Below are positions 44,244 through 55,773 of a stretch of 64,000 nt of DNA, in pieces. Under the pieces are notes generated by a model. The model saw only the letters and a program-made list of their open reading frames with translations, made no database searches and was not told the origin of the DNA. The DNA is from Pseudomonas japonica (lineage in GTDB: Bacteria > Pseudomonadota > Gammaproteobacteria > Pseudomonadales > Pseudomonadaceae). The first letter of the stretch is position 1, and every line of letters begins with the position of its first letter. The translations under genes were made by a program, and so were the position numbers. The DNA lies in assembly GCF_900188455.1 (NCBI RefSeq), contig NZ_FZOL01000016.1, positions 109,573 through 173,572 on the forward strand, in the 5' to 3' direction.

Positions 44244-45894
44244 CCCCGACTCCGACGCCCTGGCCGGGTTGCTCGGGCTGAGCAACCACACCGTGCGCAA
44301 GAGCCACTACCCGGAGCTGGCCGCGCGTCTCGACGAGCTGGAAACCGAGCGCAACCGCTACACCTGGCTGTTCGAGCATGCCGTCCACGGGATCTTTCAG
44401 GCCAGCCTGGAAGACGGTCTGCGCGCGGCCAACCCGGCCATGGCGCGGATGCTCGGCTACGCCGATCCGCAACAACTGTTGCTGGCCCGCACCGATCTTG
44501 CCGGACACCTGTTCGTCGGTGGCGAACAGGAGTTGCTGGCCATCGCCCAGGAACTGCAGCGCGAGCGCGCGCTGCTGGGCTACGAGACACAATTGCAGCG
44601 CAAGGACGGCAGCGCCGTGGACGTGCTGATGAACCTGCTCCTGCGCCCGGACGAGGAGGGCGTGGTGGAAGGTTTCGTCGCCGACATCACCGAGCGCAAG
44701 CTGAGCCAGGAGCGCCTGCAGCAGCTCAACGACGAACTGGAACAGCGCGTCGCCGAACGCACCAACCAGTTGATCGAGGCCCGTGACGCCGCCCAGGCCG
44801 CCAACCGCAGCAAGGACAAATACCTGGCCGCCGCCAGCCACGACCTGCTGCAGCCGCTGAATGCCGCGCGCCTGCTCATCTCGACCCTGCGCGAGCGCAG
44901 CCTGCCGGCCGCCGAGCAGTTGCTGGTGGAGCGCGCCCATCAGGCCCTGGAAGGCGCCGAAGACCTGCTCACCGATCTGCTGGACATTTCCCGCCTGGAC
45001 CAGGCGGCGATCAAGCCGGACCTCGACCTCTATCACCTCGACGAACTGCTCGGCCCGCTGGCGTCGGAGTTCCAGCCGGTGGCCGAAGCGGCCGGGCTGA
45101 ACCTGCGGGTGCGTCAAGGGGCCTGGATGATCCGCAGCGATATCCGCTTGCTGACGCGGATCCTGCGCAACTTCCTCAGCAATGCCTGTCGCTATACCGA
45201 ACAGGGCGGCATCCTCCTCGGCGCGCGTCGGCGCGGCCAGGTGCTGCGCCTGGAGGTGTGGGACAGCGGACGCGGCATCGCCGCCGACCGCCTGCACTCG
45301 ATTTTCCTCGAATTCAACCAGCTGGATGTCGGCCGCGCCGCCGACCGCAAGGGCGTCGGTCTGGGCCTGGCGATCGTCGAGCGCATCGCGCGGATCCTCG
45401 ACTGCCCGGTGCGAGTACGCTCCTGGCCGGGACGCGGCTCGGTGTTCAGCATCGACGTGCCGTTGTCGAGCGAGGCCCCGCGTCCCGTGGTCGCACCCGC
45501 GGTGCCGCTGCCGGCCCTCGGCGATCCCTTGCCGGGCCGTCGCCTGCTGGTGCTGGACAACGAAACCAGCATCCTCCAGAGCATGGCCGCGCTGCTCGGC
45601 CAGTGGGGCTGCGAAGTGCTCACCGCGACCGATCGCGAAGCCGCCCTGCAGGTACTGCAGGGCCGGGCGCCGGAGCTGGTGCTGGCGGACTTCCACCTCG
45701 ATCACGGGGTCACCGGCTGCGAGGTGGTGCGCGACCTGCGCAAGCACTTCGGCAGTGCCATTCCCGCCGTGATGATCACCGCCGACCGCAGCGACCAGAG
45801 CCGTCGGGCCATGCAGCGTCTGGGTGCGCCGCTGCTCAACAAACCGGTCAAACCCGGCAAGTTGCGCGCGGTATTGAGCCAGTTGCTCGGATGA
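44227..45894 (+). CDS. hybrid sensor histidine kinase/response regulator (NahK/ErcS' type)
   Basis: A 555-aa cytoplasmic hybrid kinase with no transmembrane helix. A PAS domain (about 38-160, YTWLFEHAVHGIFQASLEDG) is followed by a coiled coil (about 160-195), a HisKA domain with phospho-His205 in AAASHDLLQPLNAARL, a HATPase domain (SNACRYTEQGGILLGARR, VGLGLAIVERIARIL) and a C-terminal receiver (about 430-550) with phospho-Asp488 in VLADFHLDHG. The architecture and cotranscription with ercA match ErcS'/NahK-family kinases that signal to the ethanol regulators ErbR/ErdR. The start ATG at 44227 lies inside the ercA end. Confidence 0.9.
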   Translation: MARLSDPDSDALAGLLGLSNHTVRKSHYPELAARLDELETERNRYTWLFEHAVHGIFQASLEDGLRAANPAMARMLGYADPQQLLLARTDLAGHLFVGGEQELLAIAQELQRERALLGYETQLQRKDGSAVDVLMNLLLRPDEEGVVEGFVADITERKLSQERLQQLNDELEQRVAERTNQLIEARDAAQAANRSKDKYLAAASHDLLQPLNAARLLISTLRERSLPAAEQLLVERAHQALEGAEDLLTDLLDISRLDQAAIKPDLDLYHLDELLGPLASEFQPVAEAAGLNLRVRQGAWMIRSDIRLLTRILRNFLSNACRYTEQGGILLGARRRGQVLRLEVWDSGRGIAADRLHSIFLEFNQLDVGRAADRKGVGLGLAIVERIARILDCPVRVRSWPGRGSVFSIDVPLSSEAPRPVVAPAVPLPALGDPLPGRRLLVLDNETSILQSMAALLGQWGCEVLTATDREAALQVLQGRAPELVLADFHLDHGVTGCEVVRDLRKHFGSAIPAVMITADRSDQSRRAMQRLGAPLLNKPVKPGKLRAVLSQLLG

Positions 45895-46149
45895 GCGGCC
45901 TTTGCCGTGCTTCACCCGAGCCCGCGTTTTTTGCTATAAACGCTGCCCCCGTACCCTGATGGTCGGGGATAAGGGGCTTTTCGGACAAAACCGCAGTCAT
46001 TTCTGTTGCCCGGCATGAGGCTCGGCCTTAGACTGCCGCCCCCTGTAAATTGAGTGCCGGATGGTGCTTGAAGAATTCCGCTGCGGGCGACACCGTCGCC
46101 GCGGCCCTCGATTCGTCTAAATGCACGTAATTTTTTATTAGAGATATCA

Positions 46150-46554
46150 ATGACAAAGGAAAAGTTGCTGGCCATGCCGGCCGATGACTACATGAACGCC
46201 GAGCAACTGGGGTTCTTCGCCGAGCTGCTGAAGTCGATGAAAGTCGAGACCCAGGAGCGCATCGAGGCGAGTCGTGTAACCATCGAAAGCCTGGACACGC
46301 CGGCCGATCCTGCCGACGCCGCCTCGGTCGAAGAAGAGCGCCACTGGCTGGTCAACGCCATCGAGCGTGACCAGCGCCTGCTGCCGCAGCTGGAAATGGC
46401 CCTGGGCCGGATCGCCGACGACAGCTTCGGCTGGTGCGACGACAGCGGCGAGCCGATCGGCCTCAAGCGCCTGCTGATCAGCCCGACCACCAAGTACTGC
46501 ATCGAGGCGCAGGAGCGTCACGAACAACTGGACAAGCACCTGCGTCAGGTCTGA
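46150..46554 (+). CDS. DksA/TraR family protein with a two-cysteine zinc-finger remnant
   Basis: A 134-aa RNA-polymerase secondary-channel protein. The coiled coil spans about 18-85, with the tip motif DPADAA (D53, D56, A58) that in DksA reaches the active site and potentiates ppGpp. The globular domain keeps only C96 and C117 of the four zinc-finger cysteines (positions 99 and 120 are Ser and Ala). This is the C/T-S/C/A pattern of the zinc-independent DksA2 of P. aeruginosa, which is also 134 aa. No convincing Zur box is visible upstream. It could also be another DksA paralogue. A strong terminator follows. Confidence 0.82.
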   Translation: MTKEKLLAMPADDYMNAEQLGFFAELLKSMKVETQERIEASRVTIESLDTPADPADAASVEEERHWLVNAIERDQRLLPQLEMALGRIADDSFGWCDDSGEPIGLKRLLISPTTKYCIEAQERHEQLDKHLRQV

Positions 46555-46571
46555 TCCAGCGCTGCATCGAC

Positions 46572-46607
46572 AAAGCCCCGGGCCACGCACCCGGGGCTTT
46601 CGTTTTT
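46572..46607 (+). terminator. rho-independent terminator of the dksA-like gene
   Basis: An 11-bp perfect stem (46572-46582 with 46590-46600), a 7-base loop, then CGTTTTT. Confidence 0.92.
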
Positions 46608-46726
46608 GCGCGGGCGAAAGAAATTGTCCTGCATCAAGGCCGGGTCGGCCTAGGCCGAAGGAAGCATGGCTAATAGCGTTGTAGTGGCGTTTAATGGCCC
46701 GACAATAACGACGCGGAGCCAGAGTC

Positions 46727-48340
46727 ATGATGCGAGAAGGATCTCTGCCAGCCAGCCTGGCACAAGCGCAAACCTCGCCCAGGGTCGAGCGCGGCTGGTC
46801 CGGCCTGGTGCTGCAGAGCCTGGTGCTGGTGGTGCTGCTGGCGGCCATGGCCTTTGCCGGTATCTCGTTCTGGTTCTGCCTGCCGCTGGTCCTGCTGGCC
46901 CTGTGGCTGCCCTACCTGCGCCCGCGCCCGCGTCCGGCCCCGCAGGTGACGCGCGACCCGCTGGCCGAGCTCACCCGCGACCTGGCCCAGAGCACCAGCC
47001 ACAACGCCCTGTCGGCCGCCGGTGTGTCTTATTCGGTGCGGCAGCTGGCGGAAAAGCTGCAATCCCAGCTCGGTTCGGCGGCGCGCATCGTGCAGAGCGC
47101 CGAGGTCATGATCGGCACCGAGAAAGTCACCTCCCAGCTCAGTCGCGACGCCCTGGTCGCCTCGCAGCAGGCCCATGAAAGCAGCGCCGCCGGGCGCACG
47201 GTGCTGGCCGAGTCGATCCAGCTGATGCACCTGCTCAGTTCCCGCGCCAACGAAAGCCGCGAACTGATCGAGGCCCTGCACCAGCGCAGCGAGGATATCG
47301 CCCGGGTCACCCTGGTGATCCAGGCCATCGCCAGCCAGACCAACCTGCTGGCGCTCAATGCCGCCATCGAGGCGGCCCGCGCCGGCGAGCACGGGCGTGG
47401 TTTCGCCGTGGTCGCCGACGAGGTCCGCGGCCTGGCCGGGCGCACCGCCAGCGCCACCGAGGAAGTCGGCCTGATGGTCGCGGAAATCCAGCAACGCACC
47501 GCCCAGGTGGTGGAACAGATCCGCGCGCTGTCGACCGATCTGCACAACGGTGTCGGCCAGGTCGAGCACACCGGCGAACAGCTCGACAGCATCGCCGGTC
47601 TCGCGGCGTCGGTGGAGCAGCAGATCAGCGAGATCGCTGGCGGCACCGAAACCACCCGCACGCAACTGGACGAGCTGTTCCAGGCGGTCGAGCAGATGCG
47701 CGGCGACCTGGCGGTCAGCGACCAGCAGACCCAGCGCCTGGCCCTGGCCGCGGTACAGATGGAAGGGCAGGCCGAAGGTATCAGCGAGCGCCTGGCCGAG
47801 GTCGGCCTTGACGAGTATCACCAGCGGGTCTTCGACCTGGCCCTGCGTGGCGCGCAGCAGATCGCCGAGCGCTTCGAGGCGGATATCCGCAGCGGTCGAG
47901 TCAGCCACGACGACCTGTTCGACCGTCAGTACCAGATGCTGCCGGGTACCCGTCCAGCGCGTTATCGCACGCGTTTCGACCAGTACACCGACCAGGTCCT
48001 GCCGGGGATCCAGGAGCCGTTGCTGCGTGAGCATGAAGGCCTGGTCTACGTCATCGCCTGCACCCAGCAGGGGTACGTGCCGACCCACAACAACGTCTTC
48101 AACCAGCCGCTGACCGGCGACGAAGCCACCGACACCGCGCACAACCGCAGCAAGCGCAAGTTCGACGACCGTACCGGGATTCGTTGCGGCAGCCATCAGC
48201 AGCGGCTGCTGCTGCAGACCTACACCCGCGACACCGGCGAGCTGATGCATGACCTGTCGGTGCCGATCAAGGTGGATGGCCGGCACTGGGGCGGGCTGCG
48301 CCTGGGCTATCGGCCGGAGAAGATCCCGGGAACTCGCTGA
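46727..48340 (+). CDS. methyl-accepting chemotaxis protein with C-terminal sensor region
   Basis: A 537-aa chemoreceptor. Two closely spaced hydrophobic helices (about 26-64) anchor it and leave almost no periplasmic domain. The signalling domain follows, with the conserved hairpin tip QTNLLALNAAIEAARAGEHG and RGFAVVADEVRGLAGRTASA (about 203-244). After it a further 170 residues (about 365-537, containing LVYVIACTQQGYVPTHNNVFNQ) form a soluble domain of the SCHIC/cache-like type. The sensor is therefore cytoplasmic and located after the signalling helix. The ligand is unknown. The gene starts with two ATGs behind GGAG. Confidence 0.88.
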   Translation: MMREGSLPASLAQAQTSPRVERGWSGLVLQSLVLVVLLAAMAFAGISFWFCLPLVLLALWLPYLRPRPRPAPQVTRDPLAELTRDLAQSTSHNALSAAGVSYSVRQLAEKLQSQLGSAARIVQSAEVMIGTEKVTSQLSRDALVASQQAHESSAAGRTVLAESIQLMHLLSSRANESRELIEALHQRSEDIARVTLVIQAIASQTNLLALNAAIEAARAGEHGRGFAVVADEVRGLAGRTASATEEVGLMVAEIQQRTAQVVEQIRALSTDLHNGVGQVEHTGEQLDSIAGLAASVEQQISEIAGGTETTRTQLDELFQAVEQMRGDLAVSDQQTQRLALAAVQMEGQAEGISERLAEVGLDEYHQRVFDLALRGAQQIAERFEADIRSGRVSHDDLFDRQYQMLPGTRPARYRTRFDQYTDQVLPGIQEPLLREHEGLVYVIACTQQGYVPTHNNVFNQPLTGDEATDTAHNRSKRKFDDRTGIRCGSHQQRLLLQTYTRDTGELMHDLSVPIKVDGRHWGGLRLGYRPEKIPGTR

Positions 48341-48359
48341 ACCTGGCTGCGTGGTAGTT

Positions 48360-48487
48360 GTAGGAGCGGATTCATCCGCGATCGGGCGCGCAGCGGCCGT
48401 AAAGCCGAAGTCCCGAATCTGCCTGACACAGTGTGCATTCGGGGTTACGGCCGCTTTGCGCCCGATCGCGGATAAATCCGCTCCTAC
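48360..48487. repeat. long REPIN (paired inverted REP)
   Basis: Left arm 48360-48402 (GTAGGAGCGGATTCATCCGC...) and right arm 48445-48487 are complementary over 43 bases with about three mismatches, separated by 42 bases. It belongs to a different REP subfamily from the elements at 36244 and 42665. It begins 19 bases after the MCP stop. Confidence 0.9.
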
Positions 48488-48898
48488 GTCGACTGCGGTG
48501 CTCTTGCAGTGGGTATTGGCACCTGCCACAGAAATTTCTCACCTCTAAACAGCACGGAACCCTCGACGGAATTCCGTGTTTTCGTGCATATTCCTTTCCC
48601 TGTGCGGTGAGCCGTTCCCTCTCCGACGCAGCGGGGCTACCGTTCACGGGTCGCTCGGCGCCGTCGAGTGGCGGTGGAAAACGGAATTTTCACTGTGAAA
48701 TGTCGATCAGACGTTTGCCTCCGGACATTGGCTGGCAGGGAAATTCGCTGTTTCCCACAGGGCGAAATGCCTTCAGGCCACTACTTATGTGCTCCAACTC
48801 ATTAGTCTTTCGGACTTCGTATTTGTGAAGTACGGCATGCCCGTGGGAGATTTTCACCACGGGCGTCAGTGTGATTTCGGTTTTTGAGGATTTTTCAT
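48488..48898. other. non-coding region with leader stem-loop
   Basis: About 410 bases without a credible gene, of clearly lower GC than the surroundings. A perfect 8-bp stem (48839-48846 with 48857-48864) with a 10-base loop lies 34 bases before the next start codon and could shape its leader. No promoter or known RNA is recognised with confidence. Confidence 0.45.
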
Positions 48899-49366
48899 TT
48901 GGCAGTCAGCAACCTGGATATGCACGCCCTGTTCGTGCTGGGAGATCTTCGCGGCAAACTGGTCAAACAGTTCCAGTCGCAGTACGTCTATATCGTCGAG
49001 CAAAGCCCCGATGGCCTGTACATGGCCGAGATCGACACCACCGAGGCGCTGGTGGTGGACGACAAGCAGCGTCTGGAACTGAAAGTCGGCGATCACTTTC
49101 GCGCCGCCGTCCTGCCGAGCCGCGAAGGCGGCAAGTTCGAAGTGCGTTTTCGTGACATCAAGCTGACCATCTACGGCCTGGGCGAATACGCCTTCGTCAG
49201 CGTGCCGGAAGGCGAGGGCATCGTGTTCCGTGAAGGCCGTGGCGTGGTCATGGTGTTCGCCGCCCACGAGCAACTGCGCGAAGGCCTGTCCAAGACCCTC
49301 AAGGCCGCTGTCGCCAAGGCGGCGAAGTGGCGCAAGGGCGAGTTGACCTTCAAGGCCAGCGAGTGA
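48899..49366 (+). CDS. hypothetical protein (155 aa), possible TTG start
   Basis: A soluble protein of unknown family, VSNLDMHALFVLGDLRGKLVKQF... to ...AKWRKGELTFKASE, with beta-rich segments (YVYIVEQSPDGLYMAEID, FEVRFRDIKLTIYGLG) and a basic C-terminus. I choose the TTG at 48899 because GAGGA lies 8 bases upstream. Another TTG at 48884 would start inside that ribosome site, and an ATG is found only later (residue 8). It is translationally coupled to the next gene through a 4-base overlap. Confidence 0.65.
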   Translation: MAVSNLDMHALFVLGDLRGKLVKQFQSQYVYIVEQSPDGLYMAEIDTTEALVVDDKQRLELKVGDHFRAAVLPSREGGKFEVRFRDIKLTIYGLGEYAFVSVPEGEGIVFREGRGVVMVFAAHEQLREGLSKTLKAAVAKAAKWRKGELTFKASE

Positions 49367-49557
49367 GCGGCCGCCGCGAATTTCACCAGTGCCACCAGGC
49401 CCGCGCCGAAGCGCAGGCCCGCCAGTGGCTGGAGCGGCGTGAGGAACTGCGCGGGCAGTGGCTGACCTGGGTCGCCGGGCAGCTGTATCAGCTCGAACCC
49501 GCGGAGTATGCGGCGATGGTCAGGCGCGAACTGCAGCGCCTGAGCGAAGGCGAATGA
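49363..49557 (+). CDS. small basic hypothetical protein (64 aa)
   Basis: It starts with GTG in the GTGA overlap with the previous gene, so it is probably translationally coupled. The product is helical, Arg/Gln/Glu-rich (ARAEAQARQWLERREELRGQWL...) and ends RRELQRLSEGE. No family is recognised. It is convergent with the antiporter operon, whose last gene ends 7 bases away. Confidence 0.6.
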   Translation: MSGRREFHQCHQARAEAQARQWLERREELRGQWLTWVAGQLYQLEPAEYAAMVRRELQRLSEGE

Positions 49558-49563
49558 GCGCTC

Positions 49564-49923
49564 TCAGTCGCGCGGCTCGCGACTGCTGACTTCGCCCGGC
49601 ACATCCTCGCCCGCCATGCGCTTGCGAAACAGCGCGGTGCGGGCCAGCAGCAGGGTGGTCACCGGCACGGTGATCGACAGCAGCACCGGAATCAGCCAGG
49701 CATGCAGCACCGGCGTTTGCTTGAGCCCCGAGAAATACAGGATCGACGCCAGCGCCACGCACCACGCGCCGAAGGTCGAGGCCAGCGCCGGCGGGTGCAT
49801 GCGCTGGAAGAAGTCCTTCAGGCGCAGGATGCCGATGGCCCCGGTGAGGGCGAACAGGCTGCTGGTGAGGATCAGCGCGGCCACCACGATTTCCAGCCAG
49901 AAGGGCAATACCGGAGCGCTCAT
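49564..49923 (-). CDS. shaG: Na+/H+ antiporter subunit G (MnhG/MrpG/ShaG)
   Basis: A 119-aa inner-membrane subunit with about three helices and the MnhG signature TGAIGILRLKDFFQRMHPPALASTFGAW (about 25-52). It is the last gene of the six-gene Sha/Mrp operon, which encodes a multi-subunit monovalent cation/proton antiporter powered by the proton gradient and used for pH and Na+ balance. Its start overlaps the end of the F gene by 4 bases. Confidence 0.92.
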   Translation of the reverse strand: MSAPVLPFWLEIVVAALILTSSLFALTGAIGILRLKDFFQRMHPPALASTFGAWCVALASILYFSGLKQTPVLHAWLIPVLLSITVPVTTLLLARTALFRKRMAGEDVPGEVSSREPRD

Positions 49924-50198
49924 TCGATCACCTCGCCGCGCAGAAGGAACTTGGCCAGGGCGAACGAGCCGACGAAGCCGAACAGGGCGATCAGCAACGC
50001 CCCCTCGAAATAGGTATCGCTGGCATAGCGGATACCCAGCACCAGCATCATCAGCATGCCCAGCATGTACAGGTAGTCCAGCGCCAGCACCCGGTCCTGG
50101 GCCGAGGGCCCGCGGAACACCCGGACCAGGGTCAGGGCCATGGCGATGACGAAGATGAACAGGCTGGCGACGATGGCATTGGCGAGCAGGCCGGTCAT
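49920..50198 (-). CDS. shaF: Na+/H+ antiporter subunit F (MnhF/MrpF/ShaF)
   Basis: A 92-aa, three-helix subunit with the MrpF pattern RVFRGPSAQDRVLALDYLYML (about 27-47). The start is the ATG at 50198, giving a 4-base overlap with the E gene. The open frame extends upstream inside E but is not translated there. Confidence 0.92.
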   Translation of the reverse strand: MTGLLANAIVASLFIFVIAMALTLVRVFRGPSAQDRVLALDYLYMLGMLMMLVLGIRYASDTYFEGALLIALFGFVGSFALAKFLLRGEVIE

Positions 50199-50683
50199 TC
50201 GAAAATCTCCATCAGCGGACGTTCGTAAGTGCTCTTGAAGTGCTCGATGAAGCGCGCCTCGTCGTCGAGGTCGAACACATGCAGGAGCAGGACGCTGCGG
50301 TCCAGGGCCAGTTCCGACCACACCGTGCCGGGAATCACCGTGGTGATCATCGACAGCGCCGCCAGCCCATGGGCATCGCGCAGGTCCAGGGGAATGTGCA
50401 CGAAGCGCGAGCGCGGCGGCTTGCGATCAAGGCGCCAGACACTGCGCAACACCTCCAGGTTGGACACCACCACATCGATGCCGACCCGCAGGATCAGGCG
50501 GATGATCGCCCATGGGTTGCGGATATGCGCCCGCACGGGCCGCAGCGGCGCCATCAGCAGCGGCGCGAGAATGCCCAGGAGCACGGCGAGGATGATGTTG
50601 CCCGGGCTTACCGAGAGGTTCAGCACCAGCCACAGGACGAACAGCGACAACGACAGCAGCGGCGCGGGGAACAGTCGTTTCAT
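50195..50683 (-). CDS. shaE: Na+/H+ antiporter subunit E (MnhE/MrpE/ShaE)
   Basis: A 162-aa subunit with N-terminal helices (LLSLSLFVLWLVLNLS) and the MrpE-type soluble half containing SMITTVIPGTVWSEL (about 111-125) and LLHVFD. The start at 50683 overlaps the D gene by 4 bases. MrpE is needed for full assembly of the complex. Confidence 0.92.
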   Translation of the reverse strand: MKRLFPAPLLSLSLFVLWLVLNLSVSPGNIILAVLLGILAPLLMAPLRPVRAHIRNPWAIIRLILRVGIDVVVSNLEVLRSVWRLDRKPPRSRFVHIPLDLRDAHGLAALSMITTVIPGTVWSELALDRSVLLLHVFDLDDEARFIEHFKSTYERPLMEIFE

Positions 50684-52365
50684 GGTTGCACCTGCCCGAC
50701 GCTGTCCAGGGTGGTGGGGCCGGGAAGCGATCGTGTGCCGAGCACCGCTTCGATATAGCTCGCCGGATCGTCGAGGCTGGCGGCGGTGTCCTGGGCATAG
50801 CGCATCAGCGGTTCGGCCCACAGGCTGAGGACCACGCAGAGGCCGAGCAGGGCGACGATGGGCACGCATTCGTACATCCGCAACAGCGGCGACGGCCGCT
50901 CCTGGGGCTTCCAGAAACGCTGCACGCCGAGGCGCACCAGGGCGATCAGCGAGGCCAGGCCGGACAGGATCAGCAGCGCCAGCAGGGTCCAGCCGGCGAC
51001 CGACAGCGGTTGCTGCGTCGGCACGCCCATGCCCTGCGGATTGAACAGCGCGGTGATCAGGCTGAATTTGCCGACGAAGCCGGACAGCGGCGGCATGCCG
51101 ATGATCAGCAGGGCGCAGGCGATGAAACTGAAGCCGAGGAAGGCCATGGTCCACGGGATGATCTGCCCGACCACGGCCTTCTGCTCGTCGTCGAGGTTGA
51201 TGCCCTTGGGCGGCTGCAGGGATTCCAGCGGCGAGGGCAGGCCGTCGCCGTCATCGTCCAGCGGCAGCTCGTTGGCCGAGCGCGAGCGCTCGATCAGTTC
51301 GGCGAGGAGGAACAGCGCGCACAGTGCCAGGGTCGAGCTGACCAGGTAGAACAGCGCGGCCGAGGTCAGCGCGGTCTGGCCGAAGCCGATGGCCGCCAGC
51401 AGGGTGCCGGCCGAAACCAGGATGCTCAGGCTGGCCATGCGCTCCAGGCGCTGCGCGGCAAGGATCGACACCGCGGCGCAGGCCAGGGTGGCCAGGCCGC
51501 CATACACCAGCCACTGTCCGCCGAAGAACGCCGAGGCACCGGCCTGCCCGGAAAACAGCAGGGTCCACAGGCGCAGCACGGTATAGAAACCGACCTTGGT
51601 CATGATCGCGAACAGCGCCGCCACCGGCGCGCTGGCCGAGGAGTAGGCCGGCACCAGCCAGAAGTTCAGCGGCCAGATGCCGGCCTTGGCCAGGAAGGCG
51701 ATGGCCAGGATTGCCGCGCCGGCATGCAGCAGGCCGCGGTCGGCCTCCGGCACCAGCGGGATCTTCAGCGCCAGGTCGGCCATGTTCAGGGTGCCGGTGA
51801 CGCCATACAGCATCGCCGCGCCGATCAGGAACAGCGACGAAGCGAACAGGTTGATCGCGATGTAGTGCAGGCCGGCCTTGACCCGCGAGCGGCCCGACCC
51901 ATGCAGAAGCAGGCCGTAGGAGGCCGCCAGCAGCACCTCGAAGAACACGAACAGGTTGAACAGGTCGCCGGTGAGGAAGGCGCCGTAGAGGCCCATCAAC
52001 TGGATCTGGAACAGTGCGTGGAAGCTCGCGCCGGCCCGGTCCCAGCGGGCCAGGGCGAAGAGCAGGGCGCTGCTGCCGACGACGCCGGTCAGCACCAGCA
52101 TCAGCGCGGACAGGCGGTCCAGCACCAGGACGATACCGAACGGCGCCGCCCAGTTGCCCGGCAGGTAGACGCCGATGGAGGTGGCCTGGCCCTGGTCCTT
52201 GACCCACAGCAGCAGGCTGATGGCGATGCCGAGACCGGTGAGGGTCGACAGCAGGTTGATCCGCGCCTTCAGCGGCCGCCGTTTCTCGCCGAGCAACAGC
52301 AGCAGGGCCGCGGTCAGCAGCGGCAGGAGGATAGGGGCGACGATCAGTTGTTGCATCCCGCTCAT
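50680..52365 (-). CDS. shaD: Na+/H+ antiporter subunit D (MnhD/MrpD/ShaD)
   Basis: A 561-aa polytopic subunit homologous to respiratory complex I subunits NuoM/NuoN, with about 14 helices and the proton-channel type blocks FEVLLAASYGLLLHGSG and FLAKAGIWPLNFWLVPAYSSASAPVAALF. Compared with shorter MrpD proteins it has a polar insertion between two helices (about 360-385, SANELPLDDDGDGLPSPLE). Start and stop overlap the neighbours by 4 bases. Confidence 0.93.
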   Translation of the reverse strand: MSGMQQLIVAPILLPLLTAALLLLLGEKRRPLKARINLLSTLTGLGIAISLLLWVKDQGQATSIGVYLPGNWAAPFGIVLVLDRLSALMLVLTGVVGSSALLFALARWDRAGASFHALFQIQLMGLYGAFLTGDLFNLFVFFEVLLAASYGLLLHGSGRSRVKAGLHYIAINLFASSLFLIGAAMLYGVTGTLNMADLALKIPLVPEADRGLLHAGAAILAIAFLAKAGIWPLNFWLVPAYSSASAPVAALFAIMTKVGFYTVLRLWTLLFSGQAGASAFFGGQWLVYGGLATLACAAVSILAAQRLERMASLSILVSAGTLLAAIGFGQTALTSAALFYLVSSTLALCALFLLAELIERSRSANELPLDDDGDGLPSPLESLQPPKGINLDDEQKAVVGQIIPWTMAFLGFSFIACALLIIGMPPLSGFVGKFSLITALFNPQGMGVPTQQPLSVAGWTLLALLILSGLASLIALVRLGVQRFWKPQERPSPLLRMYECVPIVALLGLCVVLSLWAEPLMRYAQDTAASLDDPASYIEAVLGTRSLPGPTTLDSVGQVQP

Positions 52366-52705
52366 TCCTGGGGCTCCCGTCCGTCAACGTGGTCGGTGCC
52401 GGTGAAGCCGCGCGACGCCAGGAGCACCACGAGGAACAGCGCGGTCATGGCGAAGCTGATGACGATGGCGGTGAGCACCAGCGCCTGGGGCAGCGGGTCG
52501 GTGTAGTTGAGCAGGTCCTGGGGCACGCCGTCCTTGATGATCGGCTCCTTGCCGATGAACAGGCTGCCCATGCTGAAGATGAACAGGTTGACGCCGTAGG
52601 ACAGCAGGCACAGGCCCATGATCACCTGGTAGGTCCGCGGCCGCAGGATCAGCCAGACCCCCGAGGCGGCTAGCACACCGATGGCGATTGCGATGACTTC
52701 TTCCA

Positions 52706-52706
<1 letters not shown>
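52362..52706 (-). CDS. shaC: Na+/H+ antiporter subunit C (MnhC/MrpC/ShaC)
   Basis: A 114-aa, three-helix subunit homologous to NuoK, with GVLAASGVWLILRPRTYQVIMGLCLLSYGVNLF (split helices 1-2) and ALVLTAIVISFAMTALFLV (helix 3). It overlaps the D gene by 4 bases and the A/B gene by one base. Confidence 0.93.
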
Positions 52707-55627
<2,921 letters not shown>

Positions 55628-55773
55628 AGATATCTGATCTGCGGAAATTTGTAAGGGATCATACGTGCCGTCCGGGTGATCACCAACCAGCAAGCTGTCG
55701 CAGGATCCTACAAGAATTGTAAGAAAAAGCGTTTTTCTTATAACAGTTTCCGCATGACGAGCGTGCTGTTTCC

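Noticed and set aside
45895..46149. A Zur-binding site upstream of the two-cysteine dksA-like gene
   Set aside because: No clear palindrome of the GTTATA-TATAAC kind is visible, only AT-rich stretches.
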